64,000 nucleotides of DNA from Chryseobacterium jejuense (GCF_017877355.1 NZ_JAGIPR010000010.1:62001-126000); one strand, 5' to 3'. Numbered from the stretch's first letter, positions 51,961 to 61,637 are shown. Notes: a model not told the origin generated them from the letters alone. Made by a program: numbers and translations.

Positions 51961-53553
51961 TTACATAGCTCTTTTGTGAGTAATCAAAATGTGAGAATCT
52001 TCGCTTCTTTCATAATCTTTGTATGAAGTTTTAAAGCCTAGAAGTTCTACATTGATATCTTCTTCTTTTGCGCGGATGTTAGCAAAATCCTGGATCATTT
52101 CCAGTACATCTGTCGCGATATATGAAGTTTCTCTTGCGTCAATAATTACATTAGAGTTAGATTTAATGTTTTTCAATGTTTTTTTGATGGCTGCTTTATT
52201 TAAGAATGAAACTTCTTCAGCCAGTTTGATCTTGATGCCATCTGCATCATTCAGCTTTTCTCTGCTCAGATAATAAGCTCTTTTCATATTTCCCTGAAGG
52301 ATATAGAATACAGAGATTGCAAGACCAATTCCAACCCCTTTTAACAGGTCTGTTGCTACAACAGCTACAACTGTTGCCACAAATGGTACAAACTGGAATT
52401 TTCCAAGATGCCAGAAATGTTTGAAGGTTGCAGGCTTTGCCAGTTTATAACCTACAAGGATCAAAACAGCAGCAAGAGTTGCCAGTGGGATCAGGTTCAG
52501 AATAAAAGGAATGGTAAGTACACACACCAATAGAAGAACACCGTGGATCATTGCGGATGATTTAGAAGTAGCTCCTGCGTTGGCATTGGCAGAACTTCTC
52601 ACTACTACGGAAGTCATTGGAAGTCCACCGATAAATGAACTGATTAAGTTTCCTATTCCCTGTGCTTTAAGCTCAAGATTGGTATCTGTAATTCTTCTTT
52701 GCTTATCTAATCTGTCCGAAGCTTCAATACAAAGTAATGTTTCAATAGAAGCTACAATGGCAATAGTTGCTCCCACGATCCATACTTTAGGATTGGTAAA
52801 ACCTCCAAAATCCGGCATGGTAATCAGATTCTTAAAATCATCCAGTGATTTCGGGACAGGTAATGATACTAAGTGTTCTGTACCAATAGCTAAAGAGCTG
52901 CCTGATAATTTGAATAATTCATTTAACAATATTCCGGCAACTACTGCTACTAAAGCTCCAGGAAGCATTTTCATTCTTTTAAGGGCCGGAAATTTATCCC
53001 ATGCAATAAGAATTCCTACAGATACTAGTGTTACAAGAATAGCTCCAGGATGAATAGCTCCAAATAGTTCTGTAAAATAATTGAAATTCAGTCCATTGCT
53101 GAACAAAGATTGGTTTCCTTCATAATCCTTATCAAATCCCAGTGCGTGAGGAATTTGTTTTAAAATAATAATGATACCGATGGCTGCAAGCATTCCTTCA
53201 ATAACGTTATTGGGAAAATAATTGGAAATACTACCAGCTCTCACAAAGCCTAAGATCAATTGAATTAAACCGGCAATGATTCCGGCACATAAGAACAGTT
53301 CAAAAGCTCCAAGATCGGTAATTGCGGTAAGTACAATAGCGGTAAGACCTGCCGCAGGCCCGGAAACCGATATGTTTGAATTACTAAGAAATCCTACAAC
53401 AAGACCACCTACAATTCCGGAAATCACCCCGGATAATGGTGGTGCTCCAGATGCTAAAGCGATTCCTAAGCACAATGGAAGTGCTACTAAGAATACAACG
53501 AGTCCGGAAGGGAAATTCTCCTTGATTCCTCCTAATAATGATGTTTTTTTCAT
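51961..53553 (-). CDS. SulP-family anion transporter, likely bicarbonate
   Basis: A 530-residue transporter with about 12-14 helices and a C-terminal STAS domain (about 430-520, VIIDARETSYIATDVLEM). Family motifs are visible: GLVVFLVALPLCLGIALASGAPP near the start, SVSGPAAGLTA, and GNLISSFIGGLPMTSVVVRSSAN. SulP proteins carry sulfate, bicarbonate or other anions. Carbonic anhydrase genes on both sides make bicarbonate the most likely substrate, by context only. Confidence 0.85.
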   Translation of the reverse strand: MKKTSLLGGIKENFPSGLVVFLVALPLCLGIALASGAPPLSGVISGIVGGLVVGFLSNSNISVSGPAAGLTAIVLTAITDLGAFELFLCAGIIAGLIQLILGFVRAGSISNYFPNNVIEGMLAAIGIIIILKQIPHALGFDKDYEGNQSLFSNGLNFNYFTELFGAIHPGAILVTLVSVGILIAWDKFPALKRMKMLPGALVAVVAGILLNELFKLSGSSLAIGTEHLVSLPVPKSLDDFKNLITMPDFGGFTNPKVWIVGATIAIVASIETLLCIEASDRLDKQRRITDTNLELKAQGIGNLISSFIGGLPMTSVVVRSSANANAGATSKSSAMIHGVLLLVCVLTIPFILNLIPLATLAAVLILVGYKLAKPATFKHFWHLGKFQFVPFVATVVAVVATDLLKGVGIGLAISVFYILQGNMKRAYYLSREKLNDADGIKIKLAEEVSFLNKAAIKKTLKNIKSNSNVIIDARETSYIATDVLEMIQDFANIRAKEEDINVELLGFKTSYKDYERSEDSHILITHKRAM

Positions 53554-53699
53554 GATATTTTTGAAAATATTATAACCGATTGATTTATTCTTAAATAATC
53601 AATTATAAAAGATTGGAAAATTAATTTTAAAGCATAAACAGCTTATCCACTACCTGAAAGGGCATGAATAACTATAAAAATCTAACTACTACTTTAAAA

Positions 53700-53999
53700 T
53701 TAAGCTTCCGGAGGCGGAGAAAATATACTAAGTAAAGGAGATAGATGAAAGGAATCATCTACCAGTACAAAAGACATAGACTGAGGTGCAGGCTCAGAAA
53801 ACTTCAGATAGTCGAAAACATCTAAAGGTTTTGGAAGCGTCTTTTCGTAAACAATAAAAGAAGAGGGGTGAGAATGTGGTTCTTCTTCATTTACTATTAT
53901 ATTCGTTCTAAGAATGTCCCAGCCCGCTACCGCAGCAATGCTTGGTAGCGCTGTAAAATTCAGAAAAAACGTTAATACAATAATACTCCAGAATTTCAT
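53700..53999 (-). CDS. Small exported protein between SulP and carbonic anhydrase genes
   Basis: A 99-residue protein with a signal peptide (FLNFTALPSIAAVAGWDI region). The mature part is acidic and Pro-rich (NEEEPHSHPSSF, LPKPLDVFDYL, SPPPEA) with three His. I do not recognise the family. Its placement in the same direction, 22 bases after a carbonic anhydrase stop and 146 bases before the SulP gene, suggests a link with CO2/bicarbonate handling. Confidence 0.55.
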   Translation of the reverse strand: MKFWSIIVLTFFLNFTALPSIAAVAGWDILRTNIIVNEEEPHSHPSSFIVYEKTLPKPLDVFDYLKFSEPAPQSMSFVLVDDSFHLSPLLSIFSPPPEA

Positions 54000-54021
54000 T
54001 TTACATTCTTCTTTAGAAAAA

Positions 54022-54690
54022 CTATTTAGTTTTTTTGCTCATTACCCAATCAGAGCTGGTAAGGTTGTAGATCTTTTGGATGTCTTTTAAGGTTTTCTCA
54101 AAATCAATCTCAAGATCAATAATTTTACCCGTTCTAAGGTCAAATACCCAGCCGTGTACAACAGGTTGTTCTTCTAAAATATACCTTTCCTGTACGCAGG
54201 CCATTTTGATGACGTTGATACATTGTTCCTGAACATTCAGTTCAACCAATCTGTCATAACGTTTATCTTCATCTTCGATAGAATCAAGTTCTGCCTGGTG
54301 TAATCTGTAAACATCACGAATATTTCTCAACCAAGGATTCAATAATCCTAAATCCTGAGGAGTCATCGCAGCTTTTACACCACCACAGTTGTAATGTCCA
54401 CATACGATAATATGTTTTACCTTAAGATGTTCTACAGCATATTGAATAACTGCAGTAGAGCTCATATCTAAAGTATTTACAACATTAGCGATGTTTCTGT
54501 GAACAAAAACTTCTCCGGGTTTTGCGCCCATCAGTTCTTCCGCTGTAGCTCTACTGTCTGAACATCCTATATAAAGATAATCAGGGTGTTGAGTTTTTGC
54601 CAGCTCTTTGAAGAAGTTTGGATCATCTGAAACCTTAGATTCTACCCATTTCTTATTGTTCTCAAAAATAACTTCGTACGATTGTGACAT
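54022..54690 (-). CDS. can: Beta-class carbonic anhydrase, Can-type
   Basis: A 222-residue enzyme with zinc ligands in IGCSDSRATAEELMGA (Cys, Asp, Arg) and CGHYNCGGVKAA (His, Cys), and the FVHRNIANVV segment of the E. coli Can clade. It differs from the enzyme at 51272, which has a looser match to this clade. A possible -7 element TATTTTTG lies on the minus strand at 54779-54772. Confidence 0.93.
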   Translation of the reverse strand: MSQSYEVIFENNKKWVESKVSDDPNFFKELAKTQHPDYLYIGCSDSRATAEELMGAKPGEVFVHRNIANVVNTLDMSSTAVIQYAVEHLKVKHIIVCGHYNCGGVKAAMTPQDLGLLNPWLRNIRDVYRLHQAELDSIEDEDKRYDRLVELNVQEQCINVIKMACVQERYILEEQPVVHGWVFDLRTGKIIDLEIDFEKTLKDIQKIYNLTSSDWVMSKKTK

Positions 54691-55077
54691 AATTTTAAAT
54701 TTTAAAAGGCTTATAATTATTTATTTCGTTTAAATTATTTTCGAAATCAATAGACCGAATCAATAATTATGCAAAAATATACTTTTTGCAGAAAAACTAT
54801 CCACTTTTAACAAAGTTTAATATTAAAATATGCTTAAAATCATGTCTAATATTCCGATATACTTTGCCTTACCGTGAATAAGGGTTCTTCCATAATCCAA
54901 ACGTTTAAAAACTAAGATAAAATTACAAAGTATAAATCATAAAATAAAATCTGAAGATTAAAATATTTTAATTTTTTAGATTTTTAAACGAAACTGGATA
55001 TACCTATTGAAAATAAATAGTCATTTACTGTAGAAAAATGAATAAATTCAAACTTTGATTTTAACCCTATAGTTTTA
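54691..55077. other. Intergenic region between can and the AraC-type regulator
   Basis: A 387-base AT-rich gap. The candidate TATTTTTG for can (54779-54772, minus strand) is the only element I can name. No ORF, hairpin or repeat that I can support. Confidence 0.45.
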
Positions 55078-56178
55078 ATGGCAGATTTTGATCTGGAAAT
55101 ATTGTATTGGGCAGGGATTTTTATCGCCTGTTTTTCATCTTTACTCATTTTGGGAAAGAAGAAAAAGAAGACACAGGATTTTCTTTTGGCCATCTGGTTT
55201 TTGATAATCGGTGTTCATCTTGTTTTTTTCATATTATTACGTTCAGAAAGTTATTTAAAATACCCCTACCTCCTCGGATACGAACTGCTTTTGCCCTTTA
55301 TGCATGGGCCTATGCTGTATTTGTATATTTTATCTGTAACGGGCAGGAATCCAGGTAAAAAGGCGTGGCTATTGAATTGGGTTCCTGTTCTGATAATTTA
55401 TCTGATTTTGCTTCAATTCTTGATGCTGTCTCCTGATGATAGAATGAAGGTTTATCAGAATAAAGGAAAAGGATATGAAGGATTGAGCGATGCTATTAAA
55501 GTTTTAATGAATTTTTCTGGAGTAGTTTATGTCAGCTTAAGCCTTCTTGCAGTAAGGAAATATAAGAAACTAATTTCCAATCAATATTCCAATACCGAAA
55601 AAATTAACCTGAATTGGTCATACTACCTTATTACGGGAATTGCGCTGATATGGATGGCCGTTATCATAAGAAATGATATTCTTATTTTTTCAATGGTGGT
55701 TCTGTTTATTCTGGTAGCGGCTTATTTTGGAATCAGCCGTGTTGGTATTTTGGATTTACCTGCTGCTGAAAGATCCGATGAAAAAGAGTTGGTAAAGTAT
55801 AAAAAAAACTCTCCTGGAGATACCATTATACAGAATGTTTATGAAAAACTGATAGCGCAAATGGCGCAAGAAAAACTGTATAAAGATCCTGACCTTAACC
55901 TTAATTATGTGGCGCAATTGCTGGATGTTCACCCCAATATATTATCCCAGGTAATTAATTCAGTGGAGAACAAAAACTTTTATGACTATATCAACCGTCA
56001 CCGAATTGAGGAATTTAAAAGAATAGCATGCCTTCCTGAAAATCAAAAATACACGATTTTGTCACTAGCCTTTGAAAGTGGTTTCAACTCAAAGACATCT
56101 TTTAACCGAAATTTTAAGAAATACATGAATTGTTCTCCCAGAGAGTTTCTAAAAAGCCAAAATCTCACTCTGGAATAG
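55078..56178 (+). CDS. Membrane-anchored AraC-family transcriptional regulator
   Basis: A 366-residue protein with seven hydrophobic segments in the first 220 residues (about 8-24, 35-53, 64-86, 98-116, 146-162, 185-199, 204-219) and an AraC-type DNA-binding domain from about 260: DPDLNLNYVAQLLDVHPNIL (first HTH) and ILSLAFESGFNSKTSFNRNF with CSPREFLKSQ (second). It is a regulator with a membrane sensor region. Its targets are unknown; it is divergent from can and precedes a DUF2306 gene in the same direction. Confidence 0.85.
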   Translation: MADFDLEILYWAGIFIACFSSLLILGKKKKKTQDFLLAIWFLIIGVHLVFFILLRSESYLKYPYLLGYELLLPFMHGPMLYLYILSVTGRNPGKKAWLLNWVPVLIIYLILLQFLMLSPDDRMKVYQNKGKGYEGLSDAIKVLMNFSGVVYVSLSLLAVRKYKKLISNQYSNTEKINLNWSYYLITGIALIWMAVIIRNDILIFSMVVLFILVAAYFGISRVGILDLPAAERSDEKELVKYKKNSPGDTIIQNVYEKLIAQMAQEKLYKDPDLNLNYVAQLLDVHPNILSQVINSVENKNFYDYINRHRIEEFKRIACLPENQKYTILSLAFESGFNSKTSFNRNFKKYMNCSPREFLKSQNLTLE

Positions 56179-56272
56179 TAAGTATCACATAATGAGTGAT
56201 GTAATATAGGTTTCATCTTTCATTTTGGAACAATTGAACCTTTATTTATGTCCAATTTTGCAGAAAAAATCA

Positions 56273-56887
56273 ATGGTCATGAGGAAACTCTTATTTATTA
56301 TCATCTGTATTTTAGCATTGCTGATTGGTGCCTATCCTTTAATTTATGCTTTTGTTGAACCTAAAAATACTTTTCTGGGATCCAAATCTCTGGAAATTCT
56401 CCAAAGCCAAATCTGGAAATTTGCATTTTTTGCCCATATTATTTTTGGAGGAATCTCTCTTTTCATTGGCTGGCGTCAGTTTGGCAGCAAGTTTCGAAAT
56501 AAGCATCTGCACCTTCACAGGATAATTGGGAAATCCTATGTTGTCTCTGTATTGATAAGTTCTGTTTCTGGGATCTATATGGGAATATATGCCAATGGAG
56601 GAATGATATCCTCTGTCGGATTTATTTTTTTGGGATTGGTATGGCTCATGACTACGCTTGCAGGAGTTGTTCAGATCCGAAAAGGCAACGTGATGAAACA
56701 CAGAGAGTGTATGGTTTACAGCTATGCATGTACCTTTGCCGCAGTAACATTAAGATTTTGGTATCCTTTGCTGCAAAGTATTACCCATGATCCTCATAAC
56801 TCCTATCTTGCCGTAGCATGGCTATGCTGGCTTCCCAATTTGCTGGTAGCCTATTATATTAATAAAAAGAATCTTGAAGCGAATTAA
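56273..56887 (+). CDS. DUF2306-domain membrane protein
   Basis: 204 residues from the ATG at 56273; the ATG at 56279 (MRKLLFIII) is equally possible, and a longer frame opens with TTG upstream but lacks support. Seven or so helices hold the DUF2306 pattern FFAHIIFGGISLFIG, HLHRIIGKSYVVSV, SGIYMG and GNVMKHRECMVYSYACTFAAVTLRFW, with conserved His residues that may bind haem or metal. Function unknown. The AraC-type regulator upstream may control it. Its end overlaps the convergent CysE-like gene by four bases. Confidence 0.78.
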   Translation: MVMRKLLFIIICILALLIGAYPLIYAFVEPKNTFLGSKSLEILQSQIWKFAFFAHIIFGGISLFIGWRQFGSKFRNKHLHLHRIIGKSYVVSVLISSVSGIYMGIYANGGMISSVGFIFLGLVWLMTTLAGVVQIRKGNVMKHRECMVYSYACTFAAVTLRFWYPLLQSITHDPHNSYLAVAWLCWLPNLLVAYYINKKNLEAN

Positions 56888-57441
56888 AATATCTTATTAT
56901 TGATATATCCTTGGGTGGCATTTTCTGCCGCATAAATCTTGCCGGGATTTCCCATAACCATAGAATTTTCAGGAACATCAAAATTTACGTACGCATTGGG
57001 TGCAATCAAAACATTGTTGCCTATGCTCACATTGCCGACAATAACGGCATTTGGACCTATCCAGACTTCGTTACCAATAACAGGATAGCCTTCATTTTTT
57101 CCTCTGTTCTGCTGTCCGATCGTGACGCCCTGGGCAATATTACAGTTTTTACCGATTTTCGCTTTAGGGTTGATAACAAGTGCGCCCCAATGCCCTAAAT
57201 ACAAACCCTCTCCGATTTGTGTTTCAGGATAAATCTGGAATCCGTACTTGATCTGGTAATGCCTTAAAACAAATCTCCAGAATAAGCCGGAAACAGATTT
57301 TTTCTGATGTTTCTGAGCTTTTCTGAGGATATAGAGGTAATGAAGATTAGGATTAATACACTTTTTCCAAATCCCAAAGGTGGAAAGCCATTTACCACTT
57401 TCCCTGTAAAAATCTTTCTGTATGGCTGTATACTCTGGCAT
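56884..57441 (-). CDS. Serine acetyltransferase-like hexapeptide transferase
   Basis: A 185-residue acyltransferase with a left-handed beta-helix of hexapeptide repeats (IGEGLYLGHWGALVINPKAK, IGKNCNIAQGVTIGQ, VWIGPNAVIVGNVSIGNNVLI) and the catalytic His in GHWG. The helical N-terminus recalls the CysE group, but the glycan context points to O-acetylation of a sugar, as in WcaB-like enzymes. It is the last gene of a three-gene unit with the glycosyltransferase at 57453 and acyltransferase at 58605. Confidence 0.8.
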   Translation of the reverse strand: MPEYTAIQKDFYRESGKWLSTFGIWKKCINPNLHYLYILRKAQKHQKKSVSGLFWRFVLRHYQIKYGFQIYPETQIGEGLYLGHWGALVINPKAKIGKNCNIAQGVTIGQQNRGKNEGYPVIGNEVWIGPNAVIVGNVSIGNNVLIAPNAYVNFDVPENSMVMGNPGKIYAAENATQGYINNKIF

Positions 57442-57452
57442 AACGAAATATT

Positions 57453-58604
57453 TTATACATTATCAATGATTTCCTGAAGATGTGCCACTGATTTTTCAAG
57501 CACAAACGGAAGATCTGTATGAGCTATTTCCCTTTCATATTGTTTGGAAAGCTCACTGTTAGTTAAGAACTGTTTCATTCCTTCATAAATTCCGTCCTCA
57601 GAATTAGGAGTAATGAGACCTAGTTTTCCATCCTGAAGCAGGTCTTTGATTCCCGAAACATCTGTGGAAACTACAGGTTTATTCAGGATAAGAGCCTCTG
57701 CAATAATGGTGGGGAATCCTTCATGTCGGGATGACATTACATAAAAATCCGATTTTTTAAGATAGGGATAAGGGTTACTTCTGAAGCCAAGCATTTTTAC
57801 CGTCTCCTGAAGTCCCAATTGATTAAGTTTTGCCTGGATATTTTCAAAGTCAAATCCATCACCAATAATGATAATCTGGTGTTTCAATCCTTCATCCATT
57901 AATTTTTTATGAACATCCAAAAGCCTGTCATATCCTTTTTGAGGGTATACTGTACCTATGGTTACAAAAGTTGGAAGATCATTGGAAAAAGGGTAGTCAT
58001 TAATTTCCACTTCAGCTTTCTGGAGAGTATCCTGAGAATCAATGGGGTTAAATATCTTAATAACAGCCTGTTTTTCTTTTTCATTATGAGCCAGCTTCTG
58101 CATTTCCTCTTTAAGTTTGTTGGAAATGACCAGGATTCTGTCAAATTTAAAAAACTGTCTGATTACGTCAGGTGTATATTCTTTCAGATTAAAGATGTCA
58201 TTCTGGACCCATACAATCTTTTTGGAATCCTTTTGCGGGCTGGATAATACTTCTTTGTACATCCCATGGATAGCCGCTATTTCTACATCGTATTTTTTAT
58301 TCTTTAGTATAAATGTATAGAGAAGGGAAGGGAACATCAGGAACATTTTCTGATACAATACCCTGAATGCCTTTACCGGAATTTCATGAGGTCTGTTGGT
58401 GGTAATCATTTCCCCTTTCAAGAGATAATGCAATTTTACCCAAGACGGAACTTCCTGGATGTACATTCCTGTATAGAGGTTAATCAAAAGGTCAACTTCA
58501 TATTTATCTTTGGGAAGGTTTTTAAGAAAGTTGACTAGAACTTTTTCTGCACCACCATGGCGAAGGGAACCGATTCTAATGAGAATTTTCTTTTTTTCAG
58601 ACAT
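57453..58604 (-). CDS. Glycosyltransferase, GT4 family
   Basis: A 383-residue GT-B fold enzyme. RIGSLRHGGAEKVLVNFLKN opens the N-terminal domain; the donor-binding C-terminal half has VGTVYPQKGYDRLLD-like sequence (FVTIGTVYPQKGYD), VKMLGFRSNPYPYLKKSDF and the E(x7)E motif SRHEGFPTIIAEALI. It is related to the enzyme at 60465. It starts one base before the end of the acyltransferase gene and is probably co-translated. Confidence 0.88.
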   Translation of the reverse strand: MSEKKKILIRIGSLRHGGAEKVLVNFLKNLPKDKYEVDLLINLYTGMYIQEVPSWVKLHYLLKGEMITTNRPHEIPVKAFRVLYQKMFLMFPSLLYTFILKNKKYDVEIAAIHGMYKEVLSSPQKDSKKIVWVQNDIFNLKEYTPDVIRQFFKFDRILVISNKLKEEMQKLAHNEKEKQAVIKIFNPIDSQDTLQKAEVEINDYPFSNDLPTFVTIGTVYPQKGYDRLLDVHKKLMDEGLKHQIIIIGDGFDFENIQAKLNQLGLQETVKMLGFRSNPYPYLKKSDFYVMSSRHEGFPTIIAEALILNKPVVSTDVSGIKDLLQDGKLGLITPNSEDGIYEGMKQFLTNSELSKQYEREIAHTDLPFVLEKSVAHLQEIIDNV

Positions 58605-59195
58605 TTATTTTTTTATAGGTTTATAAGTATGAGGAAGGTGGTCACTTACATAAGCTTCAAGTTTAGGTCTGTCTGCTTCGAGCTCTCTTGGATACATGAC
58701 ATTGTTTTTTAATGCTTTGTCTCCATATTCTTCAATAGTGCAAATAAATTTTGCAGGAACTCCTGCATAAACCGTTCCGTTCGGCATAGAGGAAGTTAAA
58801 ATGGAACCTGCTCCCAATACACAGTTATCACCTATTTCTGATCCTAGCATGATGATGGTATCTGCGCCAATAAAGCACTGTTTTCCAATTTTTATGCGCC
58901 CGAAAGCTCTTACATCCTTATATTTTTCGAAAAAATGTAAGGCATTATAACCGCCGTCATGATTAATGAATCTAACATTATTAGAAAGTGTTGTTTCGTC
59001 ACCTATTTCAATTAAAAAAGGTTCTGTCCCTAATTCGGGAACTTCTACAAAACGAACATTTTTTCCTACCTTTAATCCTTTAGCAATACAAATTTTGAGA
59101 TAAATTCTCTTGATAAGGTACTGATAAGTGGTATGAATTTTTAATATGATACGATATATAAATATCATTATTCTAAATTTGTTTTTCTCATACAA
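58605..59195 (-). CDS. Hexapeptide-repeat acyltransferase, WbbJ-like
   Basis: 196 residues, or 187 if the ATG at 59168 is used. It has a hydrophobic N-terminal segment, then a hexapeptide beta-helix (VGKNVRFVEVPELG, IGDETTLSNNVRFINHDGG with the catalytic His, RIKIGKQCFIGADTIIMLGSEIGDNCVLGAGS). It would add an acyl group to a sugar of the surface glycan. The fabH-like promoter (59174) lies within the first codons of the longer form, which slightly favours the shorter start. Confidence 0.8.
   Translation of the reverse strand: MYEKNKFRIMIFIYRIILKIHTTYQYLIKRIYLKICIAKGLKVGKNVRFVEVPELGTEPFLIEIGDETTLSNNVRFINHDGGYNALHFFEKYKDVRAFGRIKIGKQCFIGADTIIMLGSEIGDNCVLGAGSILTSSMPNGTVYAGVPAKFICTIEEYGDKALKNNVMYPRELEADRPKLEAYVSDHLPHTYKPIKK
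59174..59181 (+). promoter_or_regulatory. -7 element of the FabH/ACP pair
   Basis: TAAATTTG, 28 bases before the ATG at 59210, in the divergent region with the acyltransferase. Confidence 0.5.
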
Positions 59196-59209
59196 AGAAA
59201 AGAATTTAT

Positions 59210-60184
59210 ATGATAAGAATTTCTAAAATAGAATATTATTTGCCTGAATTGGTTCTTACTAATATGGATTTGGAAAAGGAGTTCCCAGAATGGAGTTCCG
59301 AAAGAATCCGGGAAAAAGTAGGGATCGTGCAGCGTCATATTTCTGCAGAAAATGAAACGGTGCTGGATCTGGCTATACAATCATCAGAAAAGGTTTTTGA
59401 GAACTATGATAGAAGTAAAATAGACTTTATTCTTTTCTGTACCCAAAGTCCAGATTATTTCCTTCCAACCACTGCCTGTATTTTACAGGATAAGCTTGGG
59501 CTGAAAAAAAATATTGGAGCAACAGATTTCAATTTGGGGTGTTCCGGGTTTGTGTATGGATTGGCTTTTGCTAAAGGGTTAATTGCCTCAGGAATTGCTA
59601 ACAGTATTTTGTTAATTACTGCAGAAACCTATACCAAACATATTCATCCAAAAGATAAAGGCAACCGTTGCCTGTTCGGAGATGCCTCCGCTTCGGTAAT
59701 TATTGAGAAAGATACCCATGTAGGCAATTATCAGTTTTGTTTGGGAACTGATGGCAGTGGAGCTGAAAATCTAATTGTAAAAAAAGGAGGTTTCAGGACA
59801 GATTTTATAGTAAACCCAAATCATGAATTCGATCCTGAGAATCTTTATATGAACGGACCTGAGATTTTTAATTTTACCATAGAAAAGATCCCGGGATTGA
59901 TTAAAGAAACTATGGATAAAAACGGGCTTACCATGGATGATATTGATTATTTCGTTTTTCATCAGGCTAATTCTTTTATGCTGAATTATTTGAGACGAAA
60001 AACGAAGATCCCCACCGAAAAATTCTACATTGATATGGAGACAACGGGAAATACTGTTTCTGCAACCATTCCAATTGCTCTGAAAAATATGCTGGATAAA
60101 GGCCTGTTGAAAAGAGGAAATAAGATTTTATTGGCTGGTTTTGGAGTAGGGTATTCCTGGGGAGCCACTATAATAGACTTTTAA
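59210..60184 (+). CDS. 3-oxoacyl-ACP synthase III (FabH-like)
   Basis: A 324-residue condensing enzyme. The active-site Cys is in DFNLGCSGFVYGLA near 111, His in YFVFHQANSFMLNYL near 249, and Asn in TTGNTVSATIPIAL near 281. It condenses an acyl-CoA with malonyl-ACP. It is paired with a dedicated acyl carrier protein 26 bases downstream, inside a glycan region, so it is probably not the housekeeping fatty-acid FabH. Confidence 0.88.
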   Translation: MIRISKIEYYLPELVLTNMDLEKEFPEWSSERIREKVGIVQRHISAENETVLDLAIQSSEKVFENYDRSKIDFILFCTQSPDYFLPTTACILQDKLGLKKNIGATDFNLGCSGFVYGLAFAKGLIASGIANSILLITAETYTKHIHPKDKGNRCLFGDASASVIIEKDTHVGNYQFCLGTDGSGAENLIVKKGGFRTDFIVNPNHEFDPENLYMNGPEIFNFTIEKIPGLIKETMDKNGLTMDDIDYFVFHQANSFMLNYLRRKTKIPTEKFYIDMETTGNTVSATIPIALKNMLDKGLLKRGNKILLAGFGVGYSWGATIIDF

Positions 60185-60210
60185 TTTTCAAATCACAAAA
60201 TTTAAAATAT

Positions 60211-60447
60211 ATGAAAACTTCCGTCTTTTTAGAAAAGCTGCAAGAAGAACTAGAAGAAAAACAAATGCTGAACCGGGATACTAAGCTAAAGGAGCTGGAA
60301 AACTATGATTCCATAAGTTTACTCTCCGTCATTGCTTTTGTAGATGAAAACTTTAATCAACAGCTTGATCCGGATCAGTTTAAAAATATGGAAACGGTTT
60401 CCGATCTGATGAGTATTATTGGGCTGGAAAATTTTGAAGATGAGTGA
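60211..60447 (+). CDS. Acyl carrier protein
   Basis: A 78-residue helical protein with the phosphopantetheine site Ser34 in NYDSISLLSV. The usual GxDS motif is changed to YDSI, and the C-terminus is acidic. It would carry the acyl chain for the FabH-like enzyme just upstream. It ends 17 bases from the convergent glycosyltransferase gene. Confidence 0.8.
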   Translation: MKTSVFLEKLQEELEEKQMLNRDTKLKELENYDSISLLSVIAFVDENFNQQLDPDQFKNMETVSDLMSIIGLENFEDE

Positions 60448-60464
60448 TGATAATTAAATAATCA

Positions 60465-61637
60465 TCATTCACCTTGTTTTTGTTGATAAAGATTCTCAAG
60501 GATCTGCTCAACGGCATTGAATATTTTTTGATTATCAAACTGATCTTCGATGGTAAGAAGGTTCTTTCTGATGTTGGAGATTAATTCCGGATCAGAAAGG
60601 AACTTTTTCATGGCTTCATACATTTCGTTAATTTCATATTTGATGAGATATCCTGTTTCGCGGTCTTTAATCATGATTCCAACATCGCCGGTATCCGTTG
60701 CAATAATCGGTTTTTGAAGAATCAATGCTTCAGCAATTACAAGTGGCCATGCTTCAGATTCGGAAGGAAGAATAAAATAATCTGCCTTTTTAATGTAAGG
60801 ATATGGATTCATTTTATTGCCACATAAAATAAATGTATTCTGAACGTTATTGGTATTGATTTGTTCTTTCAGATTTTCCATTTCTTCTCCGTTTCCAAGG
60901 ATTAAAATGCTGTGATGGAAGCCTTCGTCTATCAATCTTTTGTGAGCATCAATAAGTTTGTGATACCCTTTTCTGTGATGAAGTCTGCCTACGGAAACAA
61001 AAACGGGTCCCTGAGGGAAGTCTTCTAATTTTTCTTCTGCCTTTTTCTTAATCTCTTCAATAGGGATAGCGTTGATGACTACACTTTCTGCAGGATATTT
61101 TAAATCCGGATAATACAGATGCATCATTTCTTTGATCCTTTGTGAGCAATAGATCATATGGTCAAACTTTTGAAAGTTGTCTATGATCTCCGGAACTGCA
61201 GGCTGTAAGGCAGGTAAATTGATCTCGGAGTGAAACCAGCCTATTTTTTTTGAATATTTATTGCTGGAATTGTTTACAGAGGAGAATGTAGCATAAGAGG
61301 GGGAAATCTCTACATCAAACTTTTTATTTCCTAAGATACGGTCAGCAATTCTTGGATTTTTTAATATTTGCATCAGTTTTAGCCTTCTGCGGACCAGCTG
61401 AAGTTTATTGATGAAAGGATTTTTGGAAAAACTCTCTTTGCCTTCAGTAAGGTAGACCTTTTTTACATGGCTCGGGATTTCATTTCGAAGCTCTCCCTGA
61501 TTCATATTCAGGCATATGGTTAATTCAAATTTATCAGGATTCAGATTGTTGAGCATGCTTAATACCACTTTTTCCACCCCTCCCATTTCCATAGAGCGGT
61601 GCCTGAAAAGAACCTGTATTTTCTTGTTTTCTGACAT
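60465..61637 (-). CDS. Glycosyltransferase, GT4 family
   Basis: 390 residues from the ATG at 61637, which overlaps the stop of the upstream GT2 gene by one base (TAATG); a longer frame runs 18 codons into that gene and is rejected. RSMEMGGVEKVVLSMLNNL starts the GT-B fold, VSVGRLHHRKGYHKLID binds donor, and SESEAWPLVIAEALILQKP holds the catalytic Glu pair. It resembles the enzyme at 57453. Coupled with the GT2 gene. Confidence 0.88.
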   Translation of the reverse strand: MSENKKIQVLFRHRSMEMGGVEKVVLSMLNNLNPDKFELTICLNMNQGELRNEIPSHVKKVYLTEGKESFSKNPFINKLQLVRRRLKLMQILKNPRIADRILGNKKFDVEISPSYATFSSVNNSSNKYSKKIGWFHSEINLPALQPAVPEIIDNFQKFDHMIYCSQRIKEMMHLYYPDLKYPAESVVINAIPIEEIKKKAEEKLEDFPQGPVFVSVGRLHHRKGYHKLIDAHKRLIDEGFHHSILILGNGEEMENLKEQINTNNVQNTFILCGNKMNPYPYIKKADYFILPSESEAWPLVIAEALILQKPIIATDTGDVGIMIKDRETGYLIKYEINEMYEAMKKFLSDPELISNIRKNLLTIEDQFDNQKIFNAVEQILENLYQQKQGE

